Assembly: GCA_035719045.1 (NCBI GenBank)
Contig: DASTGO010000453.1
Span: 1-7,111, forward strand
Direction of reading: 5' to 3'
From: DASTGO01 sp035719045
Lineage (GTDB): Bacteria > Actinomycetota > Actinomycetes > Actinomycetales > Kineosporiaceae
DNA: 7,111 bases
The notes under the pieces: generated by a model
The model's input: the letters and a program-made list of their open reading frames with translations, nothing else
Database searches by the model: none
Told to the model about the DNA's origin: nothing
Program-made: the position numbers and the translations under genes
Shown: positions 5,836 through 7,111 of the stretch, piece after piece
Layout of the letters: each line of letters begins with the position of its first letter
Position numbering within the stretch: the stretch's first letter is position 1

Positions 5836-5849
5836 GTCAGGGCCGGCGG

Positions 5850-7052
5850 TCAGTCGGTGAGGACCGCGATGCCGGGCAGGGTCTTGCCCTCCAGGTACTC
5901 CAGTGAGGCGCCGCCACCGGTGGAGATGTGGCCGAACGCCTTCTCGTCGAAGCCCAGCAGCCGCACCGCGGCCGCCGAGTCGCCGCCGCCGACCACCGTC
6001 AGCCCGTCGACCTCGGTCAGCGCCTGGGCGACCGCACGGGTCCCCTTGCTGTACGGCTCCAGCTCGAAGACGCCCATCGGGCCGTTCCAGAACACCGTCC
6101 GGGTGTCGGCCAGCCGGGAGGCGAACAGCTTGGCGCTGTCCGGTCCGATGTCCAGGCCCATCCGGTCGGCCGGGATGGCGTCGGCGGGCACCACGTCGTG
6201 GGCCGCGTCCGCCGAGAACGCCTCGGCGGCCACCACGTCGACCGGCAGCACGACCTCCACACCGGACTCCTCGGCCCGCCGCAGGTAGCCGCGGACCGTG
6301 TCGAGCTGGTCGGCCTCCAGCAGGCTCTTGCCGACCTCGTGGCCCTGCGCGGCGAGGAAGGTGAACACCATCCCACCGCCGATCAGGATGCGGTCGGCCT
6401 TGCCGAGCAGGTTGTCGATGACGCCGAGCTTGTCCGACACCTTCGAGCCGCCGAGCACGACCGCGTAGGGCCGCTCGACGGCGCTGGTCAGCCGGTGCAG
6501 CACCTCGATCTCGGCGAGCACCAGACCGCCGGCGGCGTGCGGCAGCCGCAGCGCGACGTCGTACACGCTGGCCTGCTTGCGGTGCACCACGCCGAAGCCG
6601 TCGCTGACGAACACGTCGGCCAGGGCGGCGAGCCGGTCGGCGAACGCCCCCCGCTCGGCCTCGTCCTTGCTGGTCTCGCCGGCGTTGAACCGCAGGTTCT
6701 CCAGCAACGCCACCCCGCCGTCGGCCAGACCGGCCACGGCTGCGGCAGCGGACTCCCCGACCGTGTCGGTGGCGAAGGCGACGGGGGCGCCGAGCAGCTC
6801 ACCGAGCCGGGTCGCGACCGGGCGCAGCGAGTACTTCTCCTCCGGCACACCCTTCGGGCGGCCGAGGTGGGCGACGACCACGACCCGGGCCCCGGCCGCG
6901 GACAGCCGGCTGATGGTGGGCACCGAGGCGCGGATCCGCCCGTCGTCGGTGATCGTCGGGCCGCCCTCGCCGTGCTCCAGCGGGACGTTGAGGTCGCTGC
7001 GGACCAGGACCCGCTTGCCGCGCAGGTCACCGAGATCGTCGATGGTCTTCAT
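5850..7052 (-). CDS. pgk: Phosphoglycerate kinase
   Basis: This monomeric two-domain enzyme transfers a phosphate from 1,3-bisphosphoglycerate to ADP, giving ATP and 3-phosphoglycerate. The 400-residue length is typical. In the N-terminal, substrate-binding domain are VRSDLNVPL at 17-25 (with R18, D20 and N22 at the triose site), HLGRPKG at 62-68 and LLENLRFNAGE at 116-126. In the C-terminal, nucleotide-binding domain are GGSKVSDKLGVIDNLL, FWNGPMGVFE, GGGDSAAA at 355-362 and HISTGGGASLEYLEG at 375-389. The ATG at 7052-7050 follows a purine-rich AGGGAGGGAAG stretch at 7070-7060. The substrate-binding motif reads RSDLNVP where many bacteria have RVDFNVP, a conservative variant. It is the first gene of the visible - strand block; gap is the commonest upstream neighbour in actinobacteria but lies outside the window. 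Confidence 0.97.
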   Translation of the reverse strand: MKTIDDLGDLRGKRVLVRSDLNVPLEHGEGGPTITDDGRIRASVPTISRLSAAGARVVVVAHLGRPKGVPEEKYSLRPVATRLGELLGAPVAFATDTVGESAAAAVAGLADGGVALLENLRFNAGETSKDEAERGAFADRLAALADVFVSDGFGVVHRKQASVYDVALRLPHAAGGLVLAEIEVLHRLTSAVERPYAVVLGGSKVSDKLGVIDNLLGKADRILIGGGMVFTFLAAQGHEVGKSLLEADQLDTVRGYLRRAEESGVEVVLPVDVVAAEAFSADAAHDVVPADAIPADRMGLDIGPDSAKLFASRLADTRTVFWNGPMGVFELEPYSKGTRAVAQALTEVDGLTVVGGGDSAAAVRLLGFDEKAFGHISTGGGASLEYLEGKTLPGIAVLTD

Positions 7053-7111
7053 GGGACTGCTTCCCTCCCTAGGGGTTCCGGCCTCCGCGCAACACCGGCC
7101 GCGGCCCGCGG
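7053..7111 (-). other. Region upstream of pgk
   Basis: These 59 nt run to the window edge and include the pgk ribosome-binding purine tract. A palindromic CCGCGG/CCGCGG pair at 7099-7111 could be part of a hairpin ending an upstream gene, but it is cut by the window. No promoter is recognised. Confidence 0.35.

Noticed and set aside
5031..5906. + strand open frame (291 codons) opposite tpiA
   Set aside because: Antisense to tpiA, whose catalytic residues are all present; His/Val/Leu/Gly-rich shadow translation.
7099..7111. Palindromic CCGCGG pair at the right edge as a terminator of an upstream gene
   Set aside because: It is truncated by the window, and short GC-only palindromes are expected by chance in this base composition.

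Overview
This window comes from a very GC-rich chromosome whose codons mostly end in G or C, with frequent GTG starts. The gene content (zwf-opcA-pgl, an RbpA-family RNA polymerase-binding protein, and a pgk-tpiA-secG run) points to an actinobacterium of the class Actinomycetia. OpcA and RbpA are essentially actinobacterial families. The genus cannot be settled from the sequence alone.

The layout is two convergent gene blocks. On the + strand (1-3993) are the 3' end of a glucose-6-phosphate isomerase gene (possibly the Pgi half of a transaldolase-Pgi fusion), zwf, opcA and pgl. These carry out or support the entry of glucose 6-phosphate into the oxidative pentose phosphate pathway: isomerisation, NADP-linked oxidation by Zwf with its partner OpcA, and lactone hydrolysis by Pgl. 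opcA and pgl overlap by 4 nt (GTGA). On the - strand (7052 down to 4173) are pgk, tpiA, secG and an RbpA-family gene. pgk and tpiA are separated by only 27 nt and encode lower-glycolysis enzymes. secG encodes a small Sec translocon subunit. The RbpA-like protein has a complete Cys/His zinc-ligand set and is probably a regulator or stabiliser of RNA polymerase.

The gaps hold most of the non-coding structure. Between the convergent ends of pgl and the RbpA gene lies a perfect 21-bp inverted repeat, of which the right arm belongs to a 19-nt tandem repeat. The left arm can therefore pair with either of two copies. Between tpiA and secG is a nested hairpin (12-bp inner and 8-bp outer stem). Just after secG is a 10-bp hairpin, followed in the RbpA leader by a 12-nt direct repeat. 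These look like terminators or attenuators that divide the - strand genes into separately tuned segments. No gap exceeds 300 bases.

The coding content is conserved central metabolism. I did not find a credible new multi-gene system. No mobile element, CRISPR array, tRNA or rRNA was seen. The items most worth checking are the intergenic repeats, the RbpA paralogue question, the acidic OpcA tail and whether the first gene is a Tal-Pgi fusion.
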